NCBI RefSeq assembly: GCF_030563405.1
Contig: NZ_CP130749.1
Location: 186,001 to 250,000 of the forward strand
Length of the DNA stretch: 64,000 nt
Source of the DNA: Vibrio sp. SNU_ST1
GTDB taxonomy: Bacteria; Pseudomonadota; Gammaproteobacteria; Enterobacterales; Vibrionaceae
Direction: 5' to 3'
Below the pieces are notes generated by a model that saw nothing but the letters and a program-made list of their open reading frames with translations, was not told where the DNA came from and searched no databases. The position numbers and the translations under genes were made by a program. Shown one piece after another: positions 18,617-27,291 of the stretch; position 1 is the first letter of the stretch; every line of letters starts with the position of its first letter.

Positions 18617-19168
18617 CACTGTATTCTCTTTTATATTTAGTGAGCCAAACAAAACGTTGTTGCCTGTTGCCTGTTGCCTGTTGTCTATTTCTTGTTGCCT
18701 ATTGTTTGTTGATAAGTGGATAAGAAAGAACTGGTACGACCTATATCTAAAATCAATAATCTTAGTCAATATATTCAGTTTGTTAGTGGCTTATAACTGG
18801 AATCAGCGTCAAAGTTTCAACTGCTTTTTGATTGAAAAAAACAATGGCTTCGAAGTGAGATAGCTAATATCTAACATTTGATTTTAACGAACTATCGCAG
18901 GCAAACACGTCGTCATTGACCGGTACGGGACGATTTGTCTATTGAATGCTTAAATGAAAATATTATTAGAAGGATGAAAGTAAAATTTAATTTAATCAGT
19001 AGCTTATTTACTCTTGATTTTGGTTTGACGTTGCATTTCTAATGTTCATCACAATTGTTTAATTCAAGTTCCAAATCACAAATATCAAGTTGTCACTTTT
19101 TGTTTTATAAAATCATCATCTACGGTTCTCTTACTCATCAGAGGTCTAATCTGTTTAAGGAAAGAGCA
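18617..19168. other. Divergent control region between tlh and lipA
   Basis: 552 bp of mostly AT-rich DNA between two secreted-hydrolase genes read outward. Apart from the 7-bp array near tlh I see no gene, no clear hairpin and no convincing consensus promoter. It must hold both promoters. Confidence 0.6.
18657..18710. repeat. 7-bp tandem repeat upstream of tlh
   Basis: Units of the TGTTGCC type are repeated about three to four times (18657-18682), then degenerate copies follow to about 18710. The array lies 40-95 bases before the tlh start, in its probable promoter or leader. A change in copy number would shift promoter spacing by 7 bases. Confidence 0.8.
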
Positions 19169-20110
19169 TTGAAAAAGATATTAATTTGGACGATAGCCTG
19201 CCTATCCAGTTTTGGCGTATATGCCGGAACAAGTGCATCAGCATTAGAAACCAGCGGATACACTGCAACGAAATACCCTATTATGTTGGTACACGGCTTG
19301 TTTGGTTTCGATACATTAGCAGGCGTGGATTACTTCTATGGCGTACCGGAGTCTCTAACTAAAGATGGTGCGAGCGTATACGTTGCTCAGGTTTCTGCTA
19401 CCAACAGTTCCGAAGTTCGTGGTGAACAGTTACTCGCTCAAGTAGAGACGCTGTTAGCTGCGACAGGCGCAAGTAAAGTGAATCTAGTTGGTCATAGTCA
19501 CGGTGGTCCGACTGCGCGCTATGTCGCCTCGGTTCGACCTGATCTTGTTGCCTCGGTGACGAGCATTGGTGGTGTTCATAAAGGATCTAAAGTGGCAGAC
19601 CTTGTTCGGGGGACGGTATCTGAAGGGTCAGTTTCAGAAGGTATCGCGGTTAAATTGGCTGGTGGATTGACGGCGCTTATCAACCTGTTATCTGGTGGAA
19701 CGGATCTTGACCAAGATGGCCTTGCGTCTCTTGAAGCGTTGACCACTGAAGGTTCGCTTGCATTCAATCAGTTTTACCCTGAAGGCGTGCCGACGTCTGA
19801 GTGTGGTGATGGTGAATGGCAAGCAAAAAACGGTGTCTATTACTATTCATGGACAGGATCTTCCACTTTTACCAACCTTCTTGATCCTACCGACGGAGCG
19901 ATGACAATCCTTGGTCTAGCTTTTAATGAACCTAATGACGGGTTAGTGGGAGCATGTAGCGCGCATTTGGGCAAAGTGATTGGTGATGATTACAAAATGA
20001 ATCACCTAGACGAGATCAATGGACTATTGGGTATCCACCATCTTTTTGAGACCGACCCTGTGACTTTATATCGTCAGCACGCCAATCGATTGAAGCTGGC
20101 CGGTTTGTAG
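19169..20110 (+). CDS. lipA: Secreted triacylglycerol lipase (family I, Pseudomonas-type)
   Basis: Extracellular lipase secreted by the type II route after foldase-assisted folding. The start is a TTG at 19169 with AAGGA 7 bases upstream and a signal peptide ending near VYAGTSA; the longer frame to 19055 has no signal. 313 residues. Motifs: oxyanion VHGLFGFD, lipase box GHSHG with Ser110, NDGLVG with Asp257, and NHLDE with His279. The spacings 147 and 169 are exactly those of the P. aeruginosa lipase triad, as are the two Cys (211, 263). It is followed by its foldase gene 38 bp downstream. Confidence 0.94.
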   Translation: MKKILIWTIACLSSFGVYAGTSASALETSGYTATKYPIMLVHGLFGFDTLAGVDYFYGVPESLTKDGASVYVAQVSATNSSEVRGEQLLAQVETLLAATGASKVNLVGHSHGGPTARYVASVRPDLVASVTSIGGVHKGSKVADLVRGTVSEGSVSEGIAVKLAGGLTALINLLSGGTDLDQDGLASLEALTTEGSLAFNQFYPEGVPTSECGDGEWQAKNGVYYYSWTGSSTFTNLLDPTDGAMTILGLAFNEPNDGLVGACSAHLGKVIGDDYKMNHLDEINGLLGIHHLFETDPVTLYRQHANRLKLAGL

Positions 20111-20148
20111 GTCACATAGTCATTCTTAACGAGAGCAAGGAAAGCACA

Positions 20149-21054
20149 ATGAAAAAGACCGCTATTTTGTCGATAACCACGATAGCCCTGATGAGTACAG
20201 CGGCGGTCTTTTTATATGTAACCTTTTCGCCGGCTAATACAGAGAATCTAAATTCAAACAACAAACAACAGAACGTTTCCTCATTGAAGGTTACCTCTCA
20301 ACAAGATACCGAAATTGACAATGCATCAGCCAAAGACATGATGGAATATTTCGTGTCAGGCAATACCGAATTAACTCTTGAAGATATCCGTGACAATGTG
20401 GCAAAACACCACGAGCAATCACAGGTCGCGATCGTTGATGAGGCACTGTTTGCCAAATATCTTGAGTACAAGTTGGCACTGACATCACTGGACGTGCAAT
20501 TTGACACCACATCAATATCCGCAGAGGACCTACGCGCACTGAATCAAGCTCTCCTAGATCTTCAAGCGCAGTTTTTCAGTGAGAGCGAGGTGAGTATTTT
20601 GTTTACCCATGACAACAGAATGAGGGAAATCGCTTTAGAAAAGTTACTTCTGAAACAAGAAGGGCTAGACGAGTCAGAATATCAGCAAAGGCTTGAGTCT
20701 TATCTATCTGAACAGCCAGATTACGTTCAAGCCAGTCATCAAAATCAGGTGTTATTGCAGCAACTATCCAGCTCTAAGGGCTTAGATGAACAAGGCCTGT
20801 ACTTGAAGAGAAACGAACTGGTTGGCGAAGAAGCGACACAGAGGCTCGAAGCGCTTGATCAACAAAGGGCGGACTTTGATGGAGCTTTAGAAATTTACTT
20901 TGTTGAACGAAATGACATTTTGAATGACCCTGCACTCTCTAAAATTGAGCAACAAGAGACTATCGCACAGCTTCGGACTACGCATTTTCAGCCAGAACAA
21001 CTTCGAAGAGTCGAAGCGATTGAAAGAATCAGAGCTGCTGAGAGCGATCAGTAA
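20149..21054 (+). CDS. lifO: Lipase-specific foldase (Lif / LipB)
   Basis: Membrane-anchored periplasmic steric chaperone that folds the lipase encoded just upstream. 301 residues: one N-terminal transmembrane helix (about 5-26), a variable linker rich in Asn and Gln, then an all-helical domain. The family signature (RxxFDYFLSA type) is present as AKDMMEYFVSGNTE near residue 60. The rest is alpha-helical with many Glu and Gln residues, as in the lipase-clasping helices of known foldases. The ATG has AAGGA upstream. It is expected to be co-transcribed with lipA. Confidence 0.9.
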   Translation: MKKTAILSITTIALMSTAAVFLYVTFSPANTENLNSNNKQQNVSSLKVTSQQDTEIDNASAKDMMEYFVSGNTELTLEDIRDNVAKHHEQSQVAIVDEALFAKYLEYKLALTSLDVQFDTTSISAEDLRALNQALLDLQAQFFSESEVSILFTHDNRMREIALEKLLLKQEGLDESEYQQRLESYLSEQPDYVQASHQNQVLLQQLSSSKGLDEQGLYLKRNELVGEEATQRLEALDQQRADFDGALEIYFVERNDILNDPALSKIEQQETIAQLRTTHFQPEQLRRVEAIERIRAAESDQ

Positions 21055-21066
21055 TCTCCAGCAATT

Positions 21067-21100
21067 AAAAAAGCCAACTACTGATGACTCAATAGTTGGC
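21067..21100 (-). terminator. Terminator between lipA-lifO and the chemoreceptor
   Basis: GCCAACTA, a 12-base loop and TAGTTGGC. On the minus strand the stem is followed by T6, so it is a good terminator for the chemoreceptor gene. On the plus strand it is followed by TTAATAAT, weaker for the lipase operon. Confidence 0.8.
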
Positions 21101-21235
21101 TTAATAATGAAGGTCGGTTACTGCAATCTATACATGGTAAGTAAGTGCTTACAGTTTAAGGCTTAAATTTTGTATCCTAGAGCCTATACCGTAAGCCGTT
21201 ACTGCTGAACCTTAAAGCTTGTTCGCCCTTAACCC

Positions 21236-22879
21236 TTAAACCTTAAAGAAGCCCAACTGCTGCTTTTGTTGTTCAGCGAGGTTTGATAACTCGTGGCTTG
21301 CTGCTGCAGCTTGGGTAATGCCTGTTACATTTTGGCTTACTAAGCTGTAGATATTTGAGATATTACGGTTAATGTCTGAAGTCACTTGGCTTTGCTCTTC
21401 TGCTGCAGCGGCGACCTGAGTGTTGATTTCCGTGATATCCGTTACTGAGTTCGCAATGCCTGAAAGTGCAGAGCTTACCTCACCCGAAAGCGTTTGGTTA
21501 TGTTCCAACATAGACAGCGAACTGCTCATACTCTCATTTGCGTTGCCAGATTGAACCTGCAAGCCTTCAATGATGGTTTGGATTTCTTTGGTCGAATCTT
21601 GTGTACGTGCTGCTAGCATTCTCACTTCATCAGCTACAACCGCAAAACCACGTCCGCTTTCACCTGCACGAGCGGCTTCAATAGCAGCGTTAAGCGCAAG
21701 AAGGTTAGTTTGCTCTGAGATGCTTTGAATAACCTCAATGACGTTACCAATCTTCTCTGAGTGCTCTTTTAGCGTGCCAACAACGTTTGCAGCTTCGCTA
21801 AGCTGAATCGCCATTTGCTCGTTTGCTTGGTTACTTTCATTAAACAAGCTCATGCTGTGTGTCGCCATTTCGTCAGCTTGCTTAGACGCTGAGTCGGCTT
21901 GTACTGCATTTTCGTTGACGTTTGCTGCTGTGCTCTCAAGTTGATTGACGGCAGAAGCAACTTGTTCTACTTCTTGCTTCTCTTGGTCTGAGTTCGCACT
22001 TGATTGTGTCATTACAGCAGCTAGTTCAGTAGATGCTGACGCAACTTCGATGCTGATTCGAGATAGTGAACTTACCGTGTCACGCAATTGCTCAACGGAT
22101 TTGTTTACGTCTTGCGCAAGACGTGAGATCTCATTGTCTCCATGTTCTTCGGCTTTTACTAGCAGGTTACCTTTTGCTACTTCGCGCATGGTAGCCTGAA
22201 TATTGTTGATTGGTTTAACAATGATGCCAGCCAGTGTCCAGCTAATAACAAGAGCAATAGATAGAATCACTAAAAGCCCAATAGTCGCAGTATTTAGGGT
22301 GCTAGTGTGTTGCTGACCATTGGTATGGACTTGTTGAGTAGCAAGCAAGTTTAGCTTTTTAGAAAGACTGTCGATTGCTTTTACCATTTCATTACCTGCA
22401 TGGCGGTATTGGTCAATCGCCGTTTGGTAACGAGTATCAAAGTCAGAAGTTAGCCCTGAATTACCGTGTTTTGCTTTTAACAGGGGAAGCATGGTGTTGC
22501 GTGAAAAGTTAACGTAGTGGCCCATCGCCTTGCTCATTGCTGCGACTTCATCTTGCATACCTGGCACTGTGTCTAATGAGCTCAGTAGGCGTGAGTTTTG
22601 ATCGCGTTTTTGATTAAGCGTTTCAACGAGTGTGTTTACATCATCAGGGTTGAACAAGCTATAGATTGCTTTGATGCGCATGCCGTAACTATTGTCGACG
22701 ATTTCGCTGAGTTCTTCTTTATGTAGAATGAGTTGATCTGTTGCTGTTGATACATCTTTAAATGCGTTTTCCAGCTTGTCACCACCGATGATGACACCCG
22801 TCAAAAGTAATACGACGGAAAAGAGCACTGGAATAAGAATTTGTATTTTAATTGATAAGCCACTGAGAAGTTGGCGCAT
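21236..22879 (-). CDS. Methyl-accepting chemotaxis protein
   Basis: Inner-membrane chemoreceptor, 547 residues from the ATG at 22879 (GAGGGA 7 bases upstream). A first transmembrane helix lies at about 10-30, a periplasmic four-helix-bundle-like ligand domain of about 160 residues, a second helix at about 195-215 and a HAMP domain to about 270. The signalling domain has the invariant hairpin tip [19 protein letters not shown]. There is no C-terminal CheR-binding pentapeptide. The ligand is unknown. It is a single gene, read away from pstS. Confidence 0.93.
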   Translation of the reverse strand: MRQLLSGLSIKIQILIPVLFSVVLLLTGVIIGGDKLENAFKDVSTATDQLILHKEELSEIVDNSYGMRIKAIYSLFNPDDVNTLVETLNQKRDQNSRLLSSLDTVPGMQDEVAAMSKAMGHYVNFSRNTMLPLLKAKHGNSGLTSDFDTRYQTAIDQYRHAGNEMVKAIDSLSKKLNLLATQQVHTNGQQHTSTLNTATIGLLVILSIALVISWTLAGIIVKPINNIQATMREVAKGNLLVKAEEHGDNEISRLAQDVNKSVEQLRDTVSSLSRISIEVASASTELAAVMTQSSANSDQEKQEVEQVASAVNQLESTAANVNENAVQADSASKQADEMATHSMSLFNESNQANEQMAIQLSEAANVVGTLKEHSEKIGNVIEVIQSISEQTNLLALNAAIEAARAGESGRGFAVVADEVRMLAARTQDSTKEIQTIIEGLQVQSGNANESMSSSLSMLEHNQTLSGEVSSALSGIANSVTDITEINTQVAAAAEEQSQVTSDINRNISNIYSLVSQNVTGITQAAAASHELSNLAEQQKQQLGFFKV

Positions 22880-23343
22880 GTATTGTCCCTCTATGAATAA
22901 GTAAATGAGCAGATGCAATTGCTTTTATTATAATTATCCCGTGATTCTAACTACTGAGAATGACAATTCAATCAGTAATACATTCGATTTAGATATATGC
23001 GATAGGTAATTGAAAAATTACGGTTATTTATTGTGCGAAATGAGCGTTTTTCTTTATTTCTCTATGGCTTGTTAGTTACAGGGGTTCGTGCGGTAATTGG
23101 TAATATTAAGTGTTGGTGGAATATCAAACAATTTTGGTTAAATAGATTGAAATAAATGTTTAACGTTTATGAATTATTTAAATCTATTATTTCAAGGTTA
23201 GTTGACAGGAAAAAGACGAAAATAAATGTCAGCTGTCATATAGGCTTCAATTTAATGAAACACAACTGTCACATTCAGATTCTAAAGTGGGCACCGTTCA
23301 AGTTTAAACACAACGGCAATAACGCCACTTAAGGAAATTTGTG
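22880..23343. other. Control region between the chemoreceptor and pstS
   Basis: 464 bp, very AT-rich (runs such as AATTATTTAAATC), with no gene. The pstS-proximal third carries the Pho-box-like half-sites listed separately. Confidence 0.6.
23226..23272 (+). promoter_or_regulatory. Candidate PhoB-binding half-sites upstream of pstS
   Basis: Three Pho-box-like half-sites on the plus strand: TGTCA (23227), CTGTCAT (23233-23239) and CTGTCAC (23266-23272). They lie 70-120 bases before pstS, the usual place for PhoB boxes. The canonical 11-bp direct-repeat spacing is imperfect, so the exact box is uncertain. Phosphate-starvation control of pst is well established in other vibrios. Confidence 0.5.
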
Positions 23344-24165
23344 ATGAAAAAGACAGTTATCGGTGCAATCGCTCTTTTAGGTGCACTAACAGTGACTCCA
23401 GCTTCAGCTAAAGAAACTATTTCAGCAGTTGGTTCAAGCAGCGTGACGCCACTGATGGAAGTTTTCTCTGAAACATACATGAAAACGAATTCAAACGTAT
23501 TTATCGAAGTACAAGGTCCTGGCTCGTCTGCTGGTGTTAAAGCGGCGAAGAACGGCAGTGCAGATTTAGGTATGTCTTCTCGCAACCTTAAAGATAGCGA
23601 GAAAGAAACAACACTAGTAGAAGAAGTCGTTGCTCGTGACGGTATCGCAGTCGTGGTTAACCCTAAGAATGGCCTTGAAGGTCTAACGGCGGAGCAAGTA
23701 ACGGCTATCTACAAAGGTGAAGTAACAAACTGGAAAGACGTTGGTGGTGCAGACAAGCCAATCGTAGCAATCACTCGTGATACAGCATCGGGTACTCGCG
23801 GTGCATTTGAAGACATCATGTCTCTTAAAATGAAGATTTCTGGCACGAAAGTATCAGCAATATCTCAACGTGCTCAAGTTGCTAACGGTAACGGTGCACT
23901 AAAAACAATGGTTGCTTCTAACCCTTACGCAATCGGCTATATCTCTTTAGGTACAGTGGACAACTCAGTAAACGCGCTTGCAATTGACGGTACTGAAGCA
24001 TCTGTAGACAACGTTAAGAACGGTTCTTATAAAGTAGCTCGTCCTTTCCTAGTACTTTACAAAGAAGGTAAGCCATCTTCTGAAACTCAAAAGTTCCTAG
24101 ATTGGATGCTAACTGACGAAGCGCAGTCTCTTGTTGAAAACAAAGGCTACATCTCAGTTAACTAA
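23344..24165 (+). CDS. pstS: Phosphate ABC transporter, periplasmic phosphate-binding protein PstS
   Basis: High-affinity phosphate-binding protein of the periplasm. 273 residues from the ATG at 23344 (AAGGA 8 bases upstream; a GTG three bases earlier is possible). The signal peptide ends at TPASA. Phosphate-site motifs include GSSSVTPLME, GPGSSAG, the DLGMSSR segment and RDTASGTRGAFE. It is of the short PstS type common in vibrios. First gene of pstSCAB, separated from pstC by a hairpin that would raise its dose relative to the membrane parts. Confidence 0.95.
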   Translation: MKKTVIGAIALLGALTVTPASAKETISAVGSSSVTPLMEVFSETYMKTNSNVFIEVQGPGSSAGVKAAKNGSADLGMSSRNLKDSEKETTLVEEVVARDGIAVVVNPKNGLEGLTAEQVTAIYKGEVTNWKDVGGADKPIVAITRDTASGTRGAFEDIMSLKMKISGTKVSAISQRAQVANGNGALKTMVASNPYAIGYISLGTVDNSVNALAIDGTEASVDNVKNGSYKVARPFLVLYKEGKPSSETQKFLDWMLTDEAQSLVENKGYISVN

Positions 24166-24190
24166 TCTATATCTCAATTAATTAAATATT

Positions 24191-24220
24191 GCTCAGCCTA
24201 CCTTTTCAGGCTGAGCCTTT
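24191..24220 (+). terminator. Hairpin between pstS and pstC (attenuator)
   Basis: GCTCAGCCT, an 8-base loop and AGGCTGAGC form a perfect 9-bp stem followed by CTTTTC. It lies between the binding-protein gene and the permease genes. The imperfect T tract suggests partial termination and mRNA protection, so that PstS is made in excess. Confidence 0.75.
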
Positions 24221-24289
24221 TCTATCCCACTTCGAGTTAATCCGTACGCTTAGACAGCGTGTTAAGGATTTCGATATGTGAGACTTGTT

Positions 24290-25219
24290 ATGACCATCGC
24301 AACGAATAGTGAACAGCTTATGAATAGCGAAGCGACTCAACTGAAACGCGGCTTACGTAAAAAGAAGCGTGTAGATTGGAAAGAGCGTATTTTTCACGGC
24401 TTATTTCTTACTAGCGCAATCATCGGCATCGTATCCCTTGCTGTTATTGCTTTTTTCATCGTTAGAGAAAGTATCCCTGCATTCCAAGAGGCGGGCCTAT
24501 CGGGCATCGTGCTAGGGCAGAACTGGCTACCACCAGCACTTTACGGTGTCGCTACCATGATTGTTGCATCTGTCGTATCGACATTAGGTGCGGTAGTGGT
24601 CGGTGTGCCGATCGGTGTGTTAACGGCAATCTTTATTGCTGAAATCGCGCCAAAGCGTCTGGCGGACATCATTCGTCCTGCTGTCGAGTTGCTAGCGGGT
24701 ATTCCTTCGGTAGTTTACGGCTTCTTCGGCCTCGTTATTATCGTTCCCCTTATTCAAAACGTATTTCAAGTGCCCGCGGGTAACACGATTTTGGCGGGTA
24801 TTATTGTACTGGGTGTGATGATCCTTCCGACGGTAATTACGGTTTCTGAAACCTCAATCCGTGCTGTACCAAGAACGTATAAAGAAGGTTCTTTAGCGTT
24901 AGGTGCTTCAAAAATCTTTACCATCTTTAAGTTGCTCGTTCCGGCTGCTCGCTCAGGCATTATGACGGGCGTAATTTTGGGTATTGGTCGTGCTCTTGGT
25001 GAAACGATGGCAATCATTATGGTGATGGGTAATGCGCCGGCAATGCCTGAAGGTATCTTAGATTCAGCTCGTACACTAACCGCGAACATTGCGATTGAAA
25101 TGTCTTACGCGAGTGGTATTCACGCAAGTGCGCTATATGCGACGGGTGTTGTTCTCCTTGTTTTCATCATGTCTCTGAATGCAATTCTCCTTTACTTGAA
25201 CCGTGAGAAGGCGAGGTAA
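24290..25219 (+). CDS. pstC: Phosphate ABC transporter permease PstC
   Basis: Inner-membrane channel subunit of the phosphate importer. 309 residues from the ATG at 24290; a GTG at 24278 with AAGG upstream is the alternative. Six transmembrane helices follow a basic N-terminus (RGLRKKKRVDWKE). The BPD-type EAA loop reads YKEGSLALGASKIFTIFKLL, preceding the last helices. The stop is 4 bp before pstA. Confidence 0.94.
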   Translation: MTIATNSEQLMNSEATQLKRGLRKKKRVDWKERIFHGLFLTSAIIGIVSLAVIAFFIVRESIPAFQEAGLSGIVLGQNWLPPALYGVATMIVASVVSTLGAVVVGVPIGVLTAIFIAEIAPKRLADIIRPAVELLAGIPSVVYGFFGLVIIVPLIQNVFQVPAGNTILAGIIVLGVMILPTVITVSETSIRAVPRTYKEGSLALGASKIFTIFKLLVPAARSGIMTGVILGIGRALGETMAIIMVMGNAPAMPEGILDSARTLTANIAIEMSYASGIHASALYATGVVLLVFIMSLNAILLYLNREKAR

Positions 25220-25223
25220 CATT

Positions 25224-26147
25224 ATGTCTTTAGAAAATAACGTAGCACCTCAAGCTAATCCTACGAACTCGCAAGGTAAGACGATGAATAAAATCGCGTT
25301 AAAGAAAGCCCGCGCACGTAAAGACGCCGTTCTGAGTGGCTTTATATGGGCTGCTGCCGCGTTAACGGTGGGCTTCTTGTTTTGGATTATGTGGTACATC
25401 CTCTCAAACGGCTTACAGCACGTTGATTGGAATTTCATCACGGATGACTACACGCGAACGGGCGATGAGCACGGTATTTTCCCGATGATCATCTCGACAA
25501 TCTACATGGTTATTGCTTCGATTGCGGTTGCTGCGCCATTGGGTATCATGACGGCAATCTACCTGACTGAGTACGCAAAAGTAGGCAGTCGCTTAGTCAA
25601 GATCATTCGATTTTGCACCGAGTCATTAGCAGGTATTCCGTCAATCATCTTCGGTTTGTTTGGTATGACATTTTTCGTGGCTATTTTAGGTTTAGGTTTC
25701 TCTATCCTATCGGGCGCGTTGACACTAAGCATCTTGATTCTTCCAGTGATTATTCGTACCACTGAAGAAGCGTTAATGGCCGTTTCTCAAACCTACCGTG
25801 AAGGTTCATATGGTTTGGGTGCCTCTAAAATCTACACAATCTGGCGTTTGATTCTACCAAGTGCAATGCCAGGTATCATCACTTCAGTTATTCTGAGTAT
25901 TGGTCGTGTTATTGGTGAATCAGCACCAGTATTCTTGACCGCAGGTATGGTTGCTCGTATCCCAGATTCATTATTGGATTCTGGCCGTACACTAACCGTT
26001 CACTTATATAAGTTAACGACGGAGCTGTTTACCATTGAAGAATGGAATCAAGCATACGGCACAGCAACAGTACTGATTGTTCTTGTACTGCTGATCAACA
26101 CACTCACTAAGTTGATCGCAAGACGTTTTAATACTGCAACTTACTAA
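25224..26147 (+). CDS. pstA: Phosphate ABC transporter permease PstA
   Basis: Second channel subunit, partner of PstC. 307 residues from the ATG at 25224, which has GAGG 7 bases upstream; the open frame begins earlier, at an in-frame GTG inside pstC. Six transmembrane helices, with the EAA loop YREGSYGLGASKIYTIWRL near residue 190. Tight packing with pstC indicates translational coupling. Confidence 0.94.
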   Translation: MSLENNVAPQANPTNSQGKTMNKIALKKARARKDAVLSGFIWAAAALTVGFLFWIMWYILSNGLQHVDWNFITDDYTRTGDEHGIFPMIISTIYMVIASIAVAAPLGIMTAIYLTEYAKVGSRLVKIIRFCTESLAGIPSIIFGLFGMTFFVAILGLGFSILSGALTLSILILPVIIRTTEEALMAVSQTYREGSYGLGASKIYTIWRLILPSAMPGIITSVILSIGRVIGESAPVFLTAGMVARIPDSLLDSGRTLTVHLYKLTTELFTIEEWNQAYGTATVLIVLVLLINTLTKLIARRFNTATY

Positions 26148-26222
26148 GCAGGGTTTTCTAGAGCCAAATGAGCTCCTAAAACAAACACAGTACAGACTTT
26201 GACGAATTACGAGATTACGAAT

Positions 26223-26972
26223 ATGAACAAATTTAATATTAAAGACCTAGACCTTTTTTACGGCGACAACCAAGCGCTTAAATCAATCAACCTACCCGTG
26301 CCAGAGCGTCAAGTGACCGCTTTAATTGGCCCGTCGGGTTGTGGTAAATCAACGCTATTACGCTGCTTGAACCGCATGAACGATCTTATTGAAGGTGTAA
26401 AAATCACCGGCCTTCTTGAGATGGATGGCGACAACATCTACGGCAATATCGATGTGGCTGATCTACGTATTAAAGTCGGCATGGTTTTTCAAAAGCCAAA
26501 CCCATTCCCAATGAGCATCTATGAAAACGTGGCATACGGACTACGTGCTCAAGGTATCAAAGACAAAAAGCACATTGATGAAGTGGTTGAAAATTCACTT
26601 CGCGGTGCGGCGCTTTGGGATGAAGTGAAAGATCGTTTGAAAGCACACGCATTCGGTTTGTCTGGTGGTCAGCAGCAACGTCTGTGTATTGCTCGCACCA
26701 TCGCAATGCAACCAGACGTAATTTTGATGGATGAACCTACTTCAGCACTTGATCCAATTGCGACTCATAAAATTGAAGAGTTGATGGAAGATCTGAAGAA
26801 GAACTTCACTATCGTTATCGTAACGCACTCTATGCAGCAAGCCCGCCGTATTTCAGACCGCACGGCTTTCTTCCTAATGGGAGAGCTTGTAGAGCACAAC
26901 GAAACCAGCGTTATCTTCAGCGAACCAAAAGATGATCGCACTAAAGGCTATGTAAACGGCGACTTTGGTTAA
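26223..26972 (+). CDS. pstB: Phosphate ABC transporter ATPase PstB
   Basis: Cytoplasmic ATPase that powers PstCA. 249 residues from the ATG at 26223 (an in-frame TTG at 26199 lies upstream). Walker [10 protein letters not shown] near 36, Q-loop [11 protein letters not shown], signature LSGGQQQR, Walker [14 protein letters not shown], and switch His in VTHSMQQ. All catalytic residues are present. No phoU follows, unlike the E. coli operon; phosphate signalling to PhoR must use a copy elsewhere. Confidence 0.95.
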   Translation: MNKFNIKDLDLFYGDNQALKSINLPVPERQVTALIGPSGCGKSTLLRCLNRMNDLIEGVKITGLLEMDGDNIYGNIDVADLRIKVGMVFQKPNPFPMSIYENVAYGLRAQGIKDKKHIDEVVENSLRGAALWDEVKDRLKAHAFGLSGGQQQRLCIARTIAMQPDVILMDEPTSALDPIATHKIEELMEDLKKNFTIVIVTHSMQQARRISDRTAFFLMGELVEHNETSVIFSEPKDDRTKGYVNGDFG

Positions 26973-27291
26973 TTGCTTAATCGATAACGTGGTCAATACC
27001 ACTAACTGAAACGCAGGTTAGATAATCGATTCGATTTACAGAATTATCACTATAACTATAAGCGATGGAAGTTTTGCCCCACTCTAGGTGGGGCTTTTTT
27101 ATGCTGTTAAAAAACATCACATGTCGACGAAATTTTGGGCAGGAAATCCCATTTTTGTAGTCCTTCTCATGCTTGTGATAATGCAAAAGGTCAAATTGCG
27201 ACTCACTTAACATCTCATTTTTAGTTACATTGATTGCATATCAAGGCTTCTGTATTTTTGCGTTATTCTTATTAGCCAATGGACCAACACC
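26973..27291. other. Gap between pstB and the cdgA-like gene
   Basis: 319 bp holding the pst terminator at 27076-27100. The remainder is AT-rich and must contain the promoter of the diguanylate cyclase gene. No gene or clear regulatory box seen. Confidence 0.6.
27076..27100 (+). terminator. Terminator of the pst operon
   Basis: GCCCCAC, a 5-base loop and GTGGGGC followed by T6, 104 bases past the pstB stop. Strong intrinsic terminator. Confidence 0.92.

Noticed and set aside
18616..18769. N-terminal extension of the phospholipase
   Set aside because: The added residues are encoded by the 7-bp repeat and precede a clear signal peptide that begins at 18616.
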